A program made the translations under genes and the position numbers. From assembly GCF_014203325.1 (NCBI RefSeq), contig NZ_JACHIV010000001.1, positions 4,403,501 through 4,467,500 of the forward strand: a stretch of 64,000 bases of DNA. The letters run 5' to 3'. A model generated the notes under the pieces. It saw only the letters and a list, made by a program, of their open reading frames with translations. It did not search any database and was not told the origin of the DNA. How positions within the stretch are numbered: the first letter of the stretch is position 1; every line of letters begins with the position of its first letter. This document shows, piece after piece, positions 32,575 through 41,227 of the stretch. Source of the stretch: Saccharopolyspora gloriosae (GTDB lineage Bacteria; Actinomycetota; Actinomycetes; Mycobacteriales; Pseudonocardiaceae).

Positions 32575-35340
32575 GTGCCCCAGCTCCTCCGCCACGGCAG
32601 GCGTTTCCTGCTGCTCATCGTGATCACCGTGCTCCTGGTCACGGGTGTGGCGGCGCTCTGGTCCGGTGAGCGCGAGCAGCCGGCACCACCGGCGCCGCGC
32701 GAAGCCCTCATCGACGTCCAGGACGGCCCCGACGGGCTGGAGCGCATCCAGATCGACGCCACCCTCTACGCGCCCGCCACCACCCCGGCACCGGCGGTGG
32801 TGATCGCGCACGGCATGGGCGGCGACAAGACCGACGCGGACGGGCAGGCGCGGGACCTCGCACGGCGCGGCTTCGCGGTGCTGACGTACTCGGCGCGCGG
32901 ATTCGGCGGGAGCACCGGCCGGATCGCGCTGAACTCCCCGGACTACGAGGTCTCCGACGCCCGCCAGCTCGTGGACTGGCTCGCGCGGCAACCGGAGGTG
33001 CAGCGCGACCGCGACGGCGACCCGCGCGTCGGCGTGACCGGCAGCTCCTACGGCGGCGCGCTGAGCCTGCTGCTGGCGGGAAGCGACGCGCGGGTGGACG
33101 CGATCGCGCCGGTGATGACCTACAACGACCTCGGGCAAGCGCTGCTGCCGAACGCGGCGGGCACCGCGCCGCCGTCCGCCGACACCCCCGCGCACGGCGC
33201 GTTCGGGCCCGACGGCGTGTTCCGGCGCGCCTGGGCCGGGCTGCTGTTCGCCACCGGCGGACCCACCGCGGGCGGCGCCGGAGCCCCGGTGCGAACCGGC
33301 GAGCGGACCGCCACGCCGCCACCCGCCACCTGCGGGAACTTCACCGCCGAGGTGTGCGCCGCCTACAGCGAACTCGCCCGCACGGGTCGCGCGTCGGAGA
33401 AGACCCGCAAGCTGCTGGCATCGGTCTCCCCCAGTTCGAACAACGGCAACATCCGAATCCCGACGCTGCTGGTGCAGGGCACGCAGGACACGCTGTTCGG
33501 CTTGGACCAGGCCGACGCCAACGCCCGCCAGATCGCCGCCGCGGGCGGCGACGTCAGCATGCTGTGGTTCGCCGGCGGCCACGACGGCTCCGCGCCCCAG
33601 GCCCGCGTCCAGGCGCGCATCGCCGACTGGTTCTCCTCCCACCTGCGCGGCGCGGGCGCACCGGGCAACCGCTTCGAGTACGACATCGCCGGAGCCGCGC
33701 GCCGCGACGGCGACGTGCCGGTGCGCACCATGGCCTCCCCCGACTACCCGGGCGTGCGTTCGGATCGCACGCCGCGGTTCTCGCTGGACCTCACCGGCCC
33801 CGCGACCGAGGTGGTCAACCCGCCGGGCGGCTCCCCCGCCGCGCTGAGCTCGCTGCCCGGCTCCCCGGGCCGGAGGGATCGGTCCGAACCGCGGGACCTG
33901 CCGGGGCAGGTCGCGAACTTCCGCACCGAACCGGTGTCCTCGCGGCTGCTGATCTCCGGCGTGCCGCAGACGCGGTTGTCGGTGGCCGCGGTCCCCGGCC
34001 AGCCCACCACCGGCGACGCGGTGCTGTTCGCCAAGCTCTACGACGTCGACCGCGAGGGCCGCAAGGAACTGGTGGGAGACGGCGTCGCCCCGATGCACGT
34101 CACCGGGCTCCGGCCCGGCGGCAGGCCCGTGGAAGTGAACGTGGCGCTGCCGGGCGTGGTGCACTCGCTGGAGACCGGGCACCGCCTGGAGCTCGCGGTG
34201 ACCACCACCGATCAGGCCTACGCGGTGCCGGTCGAATCGGCCGTGCACCGGGTGGACGTGACCGGGGACCGGGCGTTGTCGGTGCCGTCGGTGAAGGCCA
34301 CCGGCATCACCGGCGGCACGTTCCCGACCGCGCCCGTCGCGGGCATCGCCGGAATCCTCGCGCTGCTCGGGCTGACCTGGCTGCTCTCGCGGCTGCGCCG
34401 CCGCTACGCCCGGCCCGAGGAACCGGAGGCGAACGGCTCCCCGCTGGAGATCACCGACCTCACCAAGACCTACCCGCACAAGGTGACCGCCGTCGACGGC
34501 GTGTCGATGCGCGTGGAACGCGGGCAGATCGTCGGACTGCTCGGACCGAACGGCGCCGGCAAGACGACGACGCTGCGCCTGCTGCTGGGACTGCTGCACC
34601 CCACCGCGGGGCAGATCCGCGTCTTCGGGCACCAGGTCGAACCGGGCGCGCCGGTGCTCTCCCGGATCGGTTCGCTCGTCGAATCACCCGGATTCCCGCC
34701 GCACCTGACCGGGCTGGACAGCCTCAAGCACTACTGGGCGGCCACCGGGCGGCCGATGCTGCAGGCGCGGTTCGACGAGGTCGTGCACATCGCCGGCCTC
34801 GGCGAGCACGCCCACCGCCGCACCGCCACGTTCAGCCAAGGCACCCAGCAACGGCTGGCGATCGCGCAGGCCATGCTGGGGCTGCCCGACCTGCTGGTGC
34901 TCGACGAACCGACGAACCGGCTGGACCCGCCGCAGATCCACCAGATGCGCGAGATCCTGCGCCGCTACGCGGCGACCGGGCGGTGCGTGCTGCTGTCGAG
35001 CCACCTGCTGTCCGAAGTGGAGCAGACCTGCACGCACGTGATCGTGATGCACCGCGGCAAGGTCATCACGACCGGCAGCGTGGAGGAGATCGTGTCCGTC
35101 GACGGCCAGGCGACGTTCCGCGTCGACGACCCGGAGCAGGCCGCCACCGCGCTGCGCTCGCTCGAAGGACTGGGCGCGGTGCAGGTCGACGGTGACCTGG
35201 TGCACGCGGACCTCGCCGGGCACAGCCGGTCGATCGCGGTGAACGCGCTGGTCGCCTCCGGTGTGGCGGTCAGCCAGGTCGGGCCGCGCCGCAGGCTCGA
35301 AGACGCCTTCCTGAACCTGGTCGGAGAGGAGCAGCGCTGA
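32575..35340 (+). CDS. S15/X-Pro-peptidase-like hydrolase fused to an ABC ATPase
   Basis: The protein is about 921 residues. A transmembrane anchor (about 9-26) is followed by an alpha/beta-hydrolase domain with IAHGMGG, nucleophile elbow GSSYGG (Ser about 157), Asp in GTQDTLFG and His in GGHDGS. A PepX C-terminal-like beta domain and a second membrane helix (about 588-607) follow. A complete ABC ATPase comes last, with Walker A GPNGAGKTTT (about 655), signature FSQGTQQRL and Walker B LLVLDEPTNRLD. The hydrolase would face outside and the ATPase inside. The next gene (TGATG overlap) encodes the permease. GTG 32575 has a -10 box 7 nt upstream; ATG 32536 is the alternative. Confidence 0.82.
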   Translation: MPQLLRHGRRFLLLIVITVLLVTGVAALWSGEREQPAPPAPREALIDVQDGPDGLERIQIDATLYAPATTPAPAVVIAHGMGGDKTDADGQARDLARRGFAVLTYSARGFGGSTGRIALNSPDYEVSDARQLVDWLARQPEVQRDRDGDPRVGVTGSSYGGALSLLLAGSDARVDAIAPVMTYNDLGQALLPNAAGTAPPSADTPAHGAFGPDGVFRRAWAGLLFATGGPTAGGAGAPVRTGERTATPPPATCGNFTAEVCAAYSELARTGRASEKTRKLLASVSPSSNNGNIRIPTLLVQGTQDTLFGLDQADANARQIAAAGGDVSMLWFAGGHDGSAPQARVQARIADWFSSHLRGAGAPGNRFEYDIAGAARRDGDVPVRTMASPDYPGVRSDRTPRFSLDLTGPATEVVNPPGGSPAALSSLPGSPGRRDRSEPRDLPGQVANFRTEPVSSRLLISGVPQTRLSVAAVPGQPTTGDAVLFAKLYDVDREGRKELVGDGVAPMHVTGLRPGGRPVEVNVALPGVVHSLETGHRLELAVTTTDQAYAVPVESAVHRVDVTGDRALSVPSVKATGITGGTFPTAPVAGIAGILALLGLTWLLSRLRRRYARPEEPEANGSPLEITDLTKTYPHKVTAVDGVSMRVERGQIVGLLGPNGAGKTTTLRLLLGLLHPTAGQIRVFGHQVEPGAPVLSRIGSLVESPGFPPHLTGLDSLKHYWAATGRPMLQARFDEVVHIAGLGEHAHRRTATFSQGTQQRLAIAQAMLGLPDLLVLDEPTNRLDPPQIHQMREILRRYAATGRCVLLSSHLLSEVEQTCTHVIVMHRGKVITTGSVEEIVSVDGQATFRVDDPEQAATALRSLEGLGAVQVDGDLVHADLAGHSRSIAVNALVASGVAVSQVGPRRRLEDAFLNLVGEEQR

Positions 35341-36743
35341 TGGCGGAACGGTCGAACGGCGAATCCGCCGAAGCCCCCGTCCCGGACCCGTGGACCGCGG
35401 CCCCGGAGCACGGCGAGCAGTCGGGACGCGAGACGCAGCCGTTGTCGACGGAATCCGAACGGCACCGGGCGGCGATCGCCCGCGCGCTGGAATCAGGCGG
35501 GTTCCCCGACCTGGACCCGGCGCAGCGGCGACCGCCACCGGTGTGGGGCGCCGACGCGATGCTCGCCGACGACCCGGAACCCGAGGACGAACAGCCGCGC
35601 GAGGACGTGCTCGACGCGGATCGGGCCGACCTACCTGAGCCGGAACCGGCCGACTGGACCTCGCCGACGTGGCAATGCGACGGAACGGAGGCGGCGACCT
35701 CCCCCACCACGACGCGGCCCGCGGCCACCGACGACGTGATCCCCACGAACCGCTCGACCGGCGTCGCCGCCGAACACCCCCGCTTCACCGACACCTCCAC
35801 AGGACGATCCGGAATCGTCGAAACCGGCCAGGTCTCGGTCGCCGAACCCGCGGCGGAAACAGCGGCGGCCCTGCCCGTCAGCGCGCAAGACCCCACCCAG
35901 GCCGACGGCAGCGTGCAGGGCTACCAAGCGGGCCGGACGCTGCCCGTGCGGGTCGAACTCGCCCGCCAACTGGGGCGCAGGCGCACCCGGCTCGCGCTCG
36001 GATTCCTGATGCTGCTGCCGCTGCTGCTGCTCGCCGCGTTCGAGATCGGCGACGACGGATCCACCCCGCGGACCGGAGACCTCGCCGGGATGGCGACCTC
36101 CAGCGGGTTGAACTTCGCCGCGTTCGCCGTGTCGTCCTCGGCCGGATTCCTGCTCGTCCTGGTCGTCGCGTTGTTCTTCGGCGACACCGTGGCCAGCGAA
36201 GCCTCCTGGTCCAGCCTGCGCTACCTGCTCGCGGCGCCCGTGCCGCGCGGCCGGTTGCTGCGGCAGAAAGCGATCGTGGCCGCGCTGCTGTCGCTGCTCG
36301 GGACGGTGCTGCTGCCGACCGTGGCGCTCGCCGTCGGGCTGTTCTGGTACGGGCCCGGCGAACTGGCCACGCCGAACGGCAGCGTGCTCTCGTTCGCCGC
36401 GGGCGCCGTGCACCTGGCGCTGGCGGTGGCGTACCTCGCGGTGCAGCTGAGCTGGGTCGCCGGACTCGCCCTCTGGCTGGGCGTCAGCACGGACGCGCCG
36501 CTGGGCGCGGTGGGCGGCGCGCTGCTGGTCTCGATCCTCTCGCAGATCCTCGACCAGATCTCCGCGCTCGGATCGCTGCGAGCGTTCCTCCCGACGCACT
36601 ACGCGAGCGCCTGGTCCGACCTGCTCGCCGAAGAAGTCGACTGGACCGGCATGGCCAACGGGACTTGCTCAGCGCTGATCTACGCGACGGTGTTCATCAC
36701 GCTCGCCCACTGGCGCTTCCACGGCAAGGACATTACGAGTTGA
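35340..36743 (+). CDS. ABC-2 type permease with long disordered N-terminal tail
   Basis: In this 467-residue protein the first 200 or so residues are acidic, Pro/Thr-rich and probably unstructured. Then come six hydrophobic helices, starting at RRRTRLALGFLMLLPLLLLAAFEI and including FGDTVASEASWSSLRYLLAAPVPRGRLLRQK, the typical ABC-2 coupling segment. It overlaps the hydrolase-ABC fusion stop by one base, so it is that ATPase's membrane partner. The cytoplasmic tail is unusual in length for a permease and may be a regulatory or docking region. The transported substrate is unknown. Element copy 6 follows. Confidence 0.82.
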   Translation: MAERSNGESAEAPVPDPWTAAPEHGEQSGRETQPLSTESERHRAAIARALESGGFPDLDPAQRRPPPVWGADAMLADDPEPEDEQPREDVLDADRADLPEPEPADWTSPTWQCDGTEAATSPTTTRPAATDDVIPTNRSTGVAAEHPRFTDTSTGRSGIVETGQVSVAEPAAETAAALPVSAQDPTQADGSVQGYQAGRTLPVRVELARQLGRRRTRLALGFLMLLPLLLLAAFEIGDDGSTPRTGDLAGMATSSGLNFAAFAVSSSAGFLLVLVVALFFGDTVASEASWSSLRYLLAAPVPRGRLLRQKAIVAALLSLLGTVLLPTVALAVGLFWYGPGELATPNGSVLSFAAGAVHLALAVAYLAVQLSWVAGLALWLGVSTDAPLGAVGGALLVSILSQILDQISALGSLRAFLPTHYASAWSDLLAEEVDWTGMANGTCSALIYATVFITLAHWRFHGKDITS

Positions 36744-36773
36744 TCGGGGTTCTGGGGTCGTTTTGCTCGGGTG

Positions 36774-36992
36774 GTCGGGTGGCGGAACCTCAGTGGCTTC
36801 CTCGCTGCGGGATCTTTTTCCCAAGTGGCTCCGCCACGAGGGAAAAAGCTGTCCTCGCGAGGAAGCCACTGAGAACCCGCGGGTTGTCACCTTTGTGACG
36901 TGGGCTATGCGCTGACGCGCATACAAGCACGGCCTTCGGCCGCAAGGCAGGCTTGCTTCGACCGCCCAAGGCACGGCTTCGCCGCTGGGCGC
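36774..36992 (+). repeat. palindromic intergenic element, copy 6 (tail type 2)
   Basis: The outer stem is perfect: CTCAGTGGCTTCCTCGC (36789-36805) with GCGAGGAAGCCACTGAG (36857-36873). The inner poly-T/poly-A hairpin surrounds GTGGC/GCCAC. The tail contains TATGCGC-tgac-GCGCATA (36906-36923) and CGGCC-ttc-GGCCG, and matches the tail of copy 1 in inverse orientation. It fills the gap between the permease and LysR genes. Confidence 0.85.
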
Positions 36993-37166
36993 GGTTTTCG
37001 GCTGCGGGCGAGCGTGGTTCGTCTTGTCTTGGCGGGGCTCCGCCGAAGGGTCTGGCCTGCTCGGGATCGGCAGGGAGCTTTGGTGCGCAGGCCGTTGGGG
37101 GCCTTCGGTGGAGCTTGGGTGGTGGGTTTGGCCGGTGGGGCTGTTCGGGGTAATAGGCTGCGGCTT
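36993..37166 (+). other. LysR upstream region with leaderless promoter
   Basis: No gene is supported between the repeat and the LysR start. TAGGCT (37154-37159) lies 7 nt before ATG 37167, a leaderless -10 arrangement without a ribosome site. The rest shows nothing recognisable. Confidence 0.4.
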
Positions 37167-38060
37167 ATGGAGGTGTTCCATCTGCGGTACTTCGCCGCCG
37201 TCGCCGAGAACCTGAGCTTCTCCAAGGCTGCGCGCCAGCTGCACATGGCGGTGTCGCCGCTGAGCAGGCGGGTGCGCGACCTGGAACGCGAGCTCGGAGT
37301 GCGGTTGTTCGACCGCGACTCGCACAGCGTGAACCTCACCCCGGCCGGCTCCGCGCTGCTGCCGCTGGCCACCGACGTGCTGAACCGCTTCGACGACCTC
37401 CCCGGCAGGCTGCGCCAGCAGGTGGACACCCGGCAGCGCGTGGTCCACGTGGGCGTGCCGCCGGGGTTGCACCCGACGGTGCGGGAACGGCTGCGGGAGT
37501 TCGACCGCACCGCGGGCTGCGAGGTGCGGCGCTGGCCCGGCGGCAGCCAGGACCTGCTCGACCAGGTGCGTCGCCGCGAACTGGAACTCGCGCTGGTGCA
37601 CCTGCCCGCGCACGCCGAAGGCGTGGAATCCAGCGAGGTGCTGCGGGAACCGCTGGGCGCGGTGTTGCCCGCCGCCGAGTTCGCCGACCGGGAATCGGTG
37701 TCGCTGTCCGAGCTGACCGGGCACGTCTACGCCCGGCCGGGCTCCGGCCTGTCGCCGACCTACTTCGACCAGCTGGAGGTCCGGCTGGCCGCCGCGGGCG
37801 TGCACCGGCGCACGACGCTGAGCACGCGGGACTACTCGGGCATCGGCGAATTCGTCGCCAACGGCGGCGCGTTCGGCATCTCGATGCTGGATCCGCGCAA
37901 CCAGATGGGCCGCCCGTCGGAGCACGACCGGGTCGTGCTGCTGCCGTTCGCCGACTTCGACCCGGTGCTCGTGACCGGCCTGATCTGGCGCACCGACCGG
38001 GCGGAGCCGGGCGCGGACCTCGCCGACTTGATCTCCGAAGCGCGCCACGCGCTGTCCTGA
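37167..38060 (+). CDS. LysR-family transcriptional regulator
   Basis: The 297-residue regulator has an N-terminal winged helix (LRYFAAVAENLSFSKAARQLH then MAVSPLSRRVRDLERELG, residues 6-45) and a two-lobed effector domain (VHVGVPPGLHPTVRERL onward). It is transcribed in the same direction as the CoA-transferase/decarboxylase-like/dehydrogenase genes starting 141 nt downstream and is their likely activator. The palindrome at 38076-38096 in the gap is a candidate site. The start follows a -10 box by 7 nt. The effector is presumably a pathway intermediate. Confidence 0.87.
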   Translation: MEVFHLRYFAAVAENLSFSKAARQLHMAVSPLSRRVRDLERELGVRLFDRDSHSVNLTPAGSALLPLATDVLNRFDDLPGRLRQQVDTRQRVVHVGVPPGLHPTVRERLREFDRTAGCEVRRWPGGSQDLLDQVRRRELELALVHLPAHAEGVESSEVLREPLGAVLPAAEFADRESVSLSELTGHVYARPGSGLSPTYFDQLEVRLAAAGVHRRTTLSTRDYSGIGEFVANGGAFGISMLDPRNQMGRPSEHDRVVLLPFADFDPVLVTGLIWRTDRAEPGADLADLISEARHALS

Positions 38061-38075
38061 CCTGCGATGACGACC

Positions 38076-38096
38076 GCGTGACCGCTGCGGTCACGC
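38076..38096. promoter_or_regulatory. 9-bp palindrome between LysR and CoA-transferase genes
   Basis: GCGTGACCG (38076-38084) and CGGTCACGC (38088-38096) are perfect inverse copies around CTG. It lies 16 nt after the LysR stop and about 105 nt before the transferase start. It could be a LysR operator or a terminator; TGACC-N5-GGTCA symmetry is compatible with an operator. Confidence 0.4.
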
Positions 38097-38201
38097 CCAT
38101 GTTCGCCGATCGGGCGCACCGATCGATTGCCGCCGCCGGAAACCCCCTCGTAACGTCGTTAGCGAAGCAAAAGGATTCGCGCGAGGAGGAACTCCGCAGC
38201 C

Positions 38202-39398
38202 ATGACAGCTCCCGCAGGCCCTGCCCCCGGCACCCCCGACGCAGGCCGGACGGGCCCCTTGGCGGGCGTCCGCGTCATCGACATGGCCACCGTCGTGATG
38301 GGGCCCTACGCGGCCCAGATCCTCGGTGACCTCGGCGCGGACGTGATCAAGATCGAGTCGCCGAAGGACACCGTCCGCAACGGCACGCTGCACCGCACCC
38401 CCGGCATGACGCCGTTGAACCTCAACGTCAACCGCAACAAGCGCAGCGTGGCGCTGAACCTCAAGGACGAAGCCGACCACGCGAAGGCGCTGCAGCTCAT
38501 CGGCGGCGCCGACATCCTGATCACGAACATGCGCATCGGCGCCCTGCGCCGGCTCGGCATGGACCACCAGAGCCTCGCCGAGACCTTCCCGCACCTGATC
38601 TACGCGCACGCGCAGGGCTTCCGGCCGGATTCCGACCGGGCGGACCTCGCCGCCTACGACGAGACGGTGCAGGCCGCCTCGGGACTGCTCGACCTGGCCG
38701 ATCGCGCCGGGGACATCGGCGCGCCCGTGGTGCTGCCGAGCATCTTCGCGGACAAGGTCGCCGCGCTGACCATCGCCTACACCGCGCTCGCCGCGCTGCA
38801 CCACCAGCGCGCCACCGGTCAGGGCCAGCTGGTGGAGGTGCCGATGGCCGACACCATGCTCGCGTTCAACCTGGTCGAACACCTCCAAGGCGCCGCGTTC
38901 GAGCCGCCGATGGGCCCGACCGGCTTCGCCCCGTCGCTCACGAAGGGACACCGGGCCCGCCCGACCAAGGACGGCCTCGCGATGATCATCCCGTACAGCC
39001 CGCAGAACTGCCGCGACCTGTTCCACGCCGCCGGCCGTCCCGAGCTGGCGGAGGACCCGCGGGTCAACGGCGAGATCCTGGACGCCCTCCGCGACGGCGA
39101 GGCGATCGCCGAGATGATCGAGTCGGTCACGCCGAACCTGACCACCGCCGAGTGGATCGACGTGTGCACCAAGCACAGCATCCCCGTCGGCCCGGTGCTG
39201 AAGCTCGACGAGGCCGCCGACGACGACTACGTCCGCGAAGGCCACCTGCTCGACCTCACCGAGCACCCCACCGAGGGCGCCTACCGGATGGTCGGGGTGC
39301 CGGTGAACTTCTCCGCCACCCCCGCCTCGATCCGCGGCCACGCCCCGCTGCCCGGCCAGCACACCGACGAGGTGCTCCGCGAACTCGGCGTCGCCTGA
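38202..39398 (+). CDS. CaiB/BaiF CoA-transferase (class III)
   Basis: The 398-residue family III CoA-transferase has GVRVIDMATVVMGPYAAQILGDLGADVIKIES, NRNKRSVALNLKDEAD, ITNMRIGALRRLGM, YAHAQGFRPDSDRADLAAYDETVQAASGL (region of the catalytic aspartate) and VEVPMADTMLAFNLVEHLQG. It would activate a carboxylic acid as its CoA ester at the start of the local pathway. GAGGAGG about 12 nt upstream supports the ATG. The downstream decarboxylase-like, hydroxyacyl dehydrogenase and acyl-CoA dehydrogenase genes are closely spaced (56, 14 and 43 nt), forming one operon. Confidence 0.87.
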   Translation: MTAPAGPAPGTPDAGRTGPLAGVRVIDMATVVMGPYAAQILGDLGADVIKIESPKDTVRNGTLHRTPGMTPLNLNVNRNKRSVALNLKDEADHAKALQLIGGADILITNMRIGALRRLGMDHQSLAETFPHLIYAHAQGFRPDSDRADLAAYDETVQAASGLLDLADRAGDIGAPVVLPSIFADKVAALTIAYTALAALHHQRATGQGQLVEVPMADTMLAFNLVEHLQGAAFEPPMGPTGFAPSLTKGHRARPTKDGLAMIIPYSPQNCRDLFHAAGRPELAEDPRVNGEILDALRDGEAIAEMIESVTPNLTTAEWIDVCTKHSIPVGPVLKLDEAADDDYVREGHLLDLTEHPTEGAYRMVGVPVNFSATPASIRGHAPLPGQHTDEVLRELGVA

Positions 39399-39454
39399 GC
39401 GCTTTCCCGCCGCTCACCGCGAAATCCGCATCCAGAACATCGAGGAGACGTGTC

Positions 39455-40192
39455 GTGAATCGCGAACAGATCCTGCGCAGCCCCACCACCCCGCTCACCG
39501 CGCCCGCGTTCGCCGCGGCGGTGCCCCGGTTCACCGACCGCGAGTACCTCAACATCGTGTACCGGACCGACCCGGAGGCGTTGCGGGCGGTCGTGCCGGA
39601 GCCGCTGGAGGTCGACGAGCCGCTGGTGCGGTTCGAGATCATGAAGATGGGCGAGGTGACCTCGTTCGGCCCGTACGTGGAGGCGGGCCAGGCGATCCCG
39701 GTGCGGCTCGGCGCGGAACGCGGCGAGTACCTGCACGCCATGTACCTGGACAACTTCCCCGCCACCGCGGCCGGCCGGGAGGCGAGCGCCTACCCGAAGG
39801 TGCTGGGCTCGCCCGCGCTGTTCGCCGACCACGGTGCGCTGGTCGGCACCCTCGACTACGGCTCGCAGCGGGTGGCGACCGCGACGATGGGCTACAAGCA
39901 CCACCCGCTGGACCCGGCCGAGGCGCGGGCGGAGATCACCGTTCCCTCGTTCATGCTCAAGATCGTCCCTGGGTATCGCGGGGTCCCCCGGGTGTGCGAG
40001 CTGGTGCGGGCGCAGATCACCGACATCGCGGTGAAGGAGGCCCACACCGGCCCGGCGCGGCTCCAGCTGTTCGAGCACGTGCTGGCGCCGCTGGCCGACC
40101 TCCCGGTGCGCGAGGTCGTCTCCGCCAGCCACATCGTCACCGACCTCACGCTGGGCGCGGCGACCCCGGTTCACGACTACCTCGCCGAATGA
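39455..40192 (+). CDS. acetoacetate decarboxylase-family protein
   Basis: The 245-residue protein has the family layout including YLNIVYRTDPEALRAVVPEPLEV, GEYLHAMYLDN and AYPKVLGSP, in which K115 matches the Schiff-base lysine of acetoacetate decarboxylase. The family includes true beta-ketoacid decarboxylases as well as aldolase/hydratase-like members, so the exact reaction is open. The GTG start has GAGGAG 7 nt upstream. Its place between a CoA-transferase and a hydroxyacyl dehydrogenase suggests handling of a 3-oxo acid formed from the pathway substrate (inference). Confidence 0.85.
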   Translation: MNREQILRSPTTPLTAPAFAAAVPRFTDREYLNIVYRTDPEALRAVVPEPLEVDEPLVRFEIMKMGEVTSFGPYVEAGQAIPVRLGAERGEYLHAMYLDNFPATAAGREASAYPKVLGSPALFADHGALVGTLDYGSQRVATATMGYKHHPLDPAEARAEITVPSFMLKIVPGYRGVPRVCELVRAQITDIAVKEAHTGPARLQLFEHVLAPLADLPVREVVSASHIVTDLTLGAATPVHDYLAE

Positions 40193-40206
40193 AGGAGACA
40201 TCCCCG

Positions 40207-41184
40207 ATGACGTACGACGATCCGCGGTGGGCGACGGTGGCGGTGGTCGGCGCGGGCACCATCGGCCTGTCCTGGGCGGCGCTGTTCGCGGCCCACGGCC
40301 TGCGGGTGCGGCTGACCGACCCGCGCGACGACCTCGCGCAGGTGCTCACCGAAGCGATTCCAGCTCTGTCGGCCGGAATTCCCGGCACCGCGCCCGCCGA
40401 CCTGCTGAGCCGGATCGAGGTCGCCCCCTCCCTGCCCGAGGCCGTCCGCGACGTCGACCTCGTGCAGGAGAACGGCCCGGAACGGCTCGGGTTCAAGCAG
40501 GAGCTGTTCGCGGAGATCGCCGCGCACGCACCGCGGGAGGCGGTGCTGGCCTCGTCGAGCTCCGGCATCGTGGCCTCCGACATCGCCGAGGACCTGCCCG
40601 ACGAGGTCGCGGCCCGGATGCTGATCGCGCACCCGTTCAACCCGCCGCACGTGGTGCCGCTGGTCGAGGTCGTTCCCGGCGCGCGCACCGCCGAGCCGGT
40701 CGTGACCGGCGCGCTGGAGTTCTACCAGGAGATCGGCAAGACCCCCGTGCGACTGCGCAAGGAAGTGGACGGCTTCGTCGCGAACCGCCTGCAGAGCGCC
40801 ATCATGCGGGAGGCCATCAGCCTCGTGCTCGACGGCGTGGTCAGCGCGTCCGAACTGGACACCGTGATGAAGGCGTCGCTCGGTGGCCGCTACGCCACCA
40901 TCGGCCCGTTCGAGAGCTTCCACCTCGGCGGCGGGCCCGGCGGCATCCGGCACATGATGCGCCACCTCGGCGTCGGCATGGCCGAACGCTGGAAGGAACT
41001 CGGCGACCCCGCGCTCACCCCCGCCGCGATCGACGAGCTCACGACGCAGACCGAGTCCGCCTACGGCTCCGGCGCGGACGCCTACGTCGAGCGCACGCGG
41101 TCCCGCGACCGCAGGCACAACGCCCTCCGCGCGGCCCTGGACTCCGAGGACGACTCGCCCCACGGCCGCCACCACCGGAACTGA
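40207..41184 (+). CDS. 3-hydroxyacyl-CoA dehydrogenase / L-gulonate or carnitine 3-dehydrogenase-like
   Basis: The 325-residue NAD-dependent enzyme has Rossmann motif VAVVGAGTIGLSWAALFAAHG (11-31), an acidic residue after beta-2 (TDPRDD, NAD preference), SSSSGI (117-121) and the catalytic HPFNPP (H142). SSSSG with this length is typical of the lambda-crystallin/L-gulonate 3-dehydrogenase and carnitine dehydrogenase branch rather than fatty-acid FadB. It would oxidise a 3-hydroxy acid to the 3-oxo form that the adjacent decarboxylase-family enzyme could process. GAAGGAG 9 nt before the ATG overlaps the previous stop. Confidence 0.84.
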   Translation: MTYDDPRWATVAVVGAGTIGLSWAALFAAHGLRVRLTDPRDDLAQVLTEAIPALSAGIPGTAPADLLSRIEVAPSLPEAVRDVDLVQENGPERLGFKQELFAEIAAHAPREAVLASSSSGIVASDIAEDLPDEVAARMLIAHPFNPPHVVPLVEVVPGARTAEPVVTGALEFYQEIGKTPVRLRKEVDGFVANRLQSAIMREAISLVLDGVVSASELDTVMKASLGGRYATIGPFESFHLGGGPGGIRHMMRHLGVGMAERWKELGDPALTPAAIDELTTQTESAYGSGADAYVERTRSRDRRHNALRAALDSEDDSPHGRHHRN

Positions 41185-41227
41185 CCGGCCGGGAATTCCC
41201 GGCCACCACGCAGAAAGCGAGGCCACC

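Noticed and set aside
11411-36992. Reading the six palindromes as insertion sequences or a CRISPR array
   Set aside because: No transposase gene, no clear target-site duplications and no regular short spacing; the copies lie kilobases apart in different intergenic regions.
11411-36992. Calling all six palindromes simple intrinsic terminators
   Set aside because: They are longer than needed, have nested stems and conserved tails, and lie also between same-strand genes; ordinary terminators in this window are single short hairpins with unrelated sequences.
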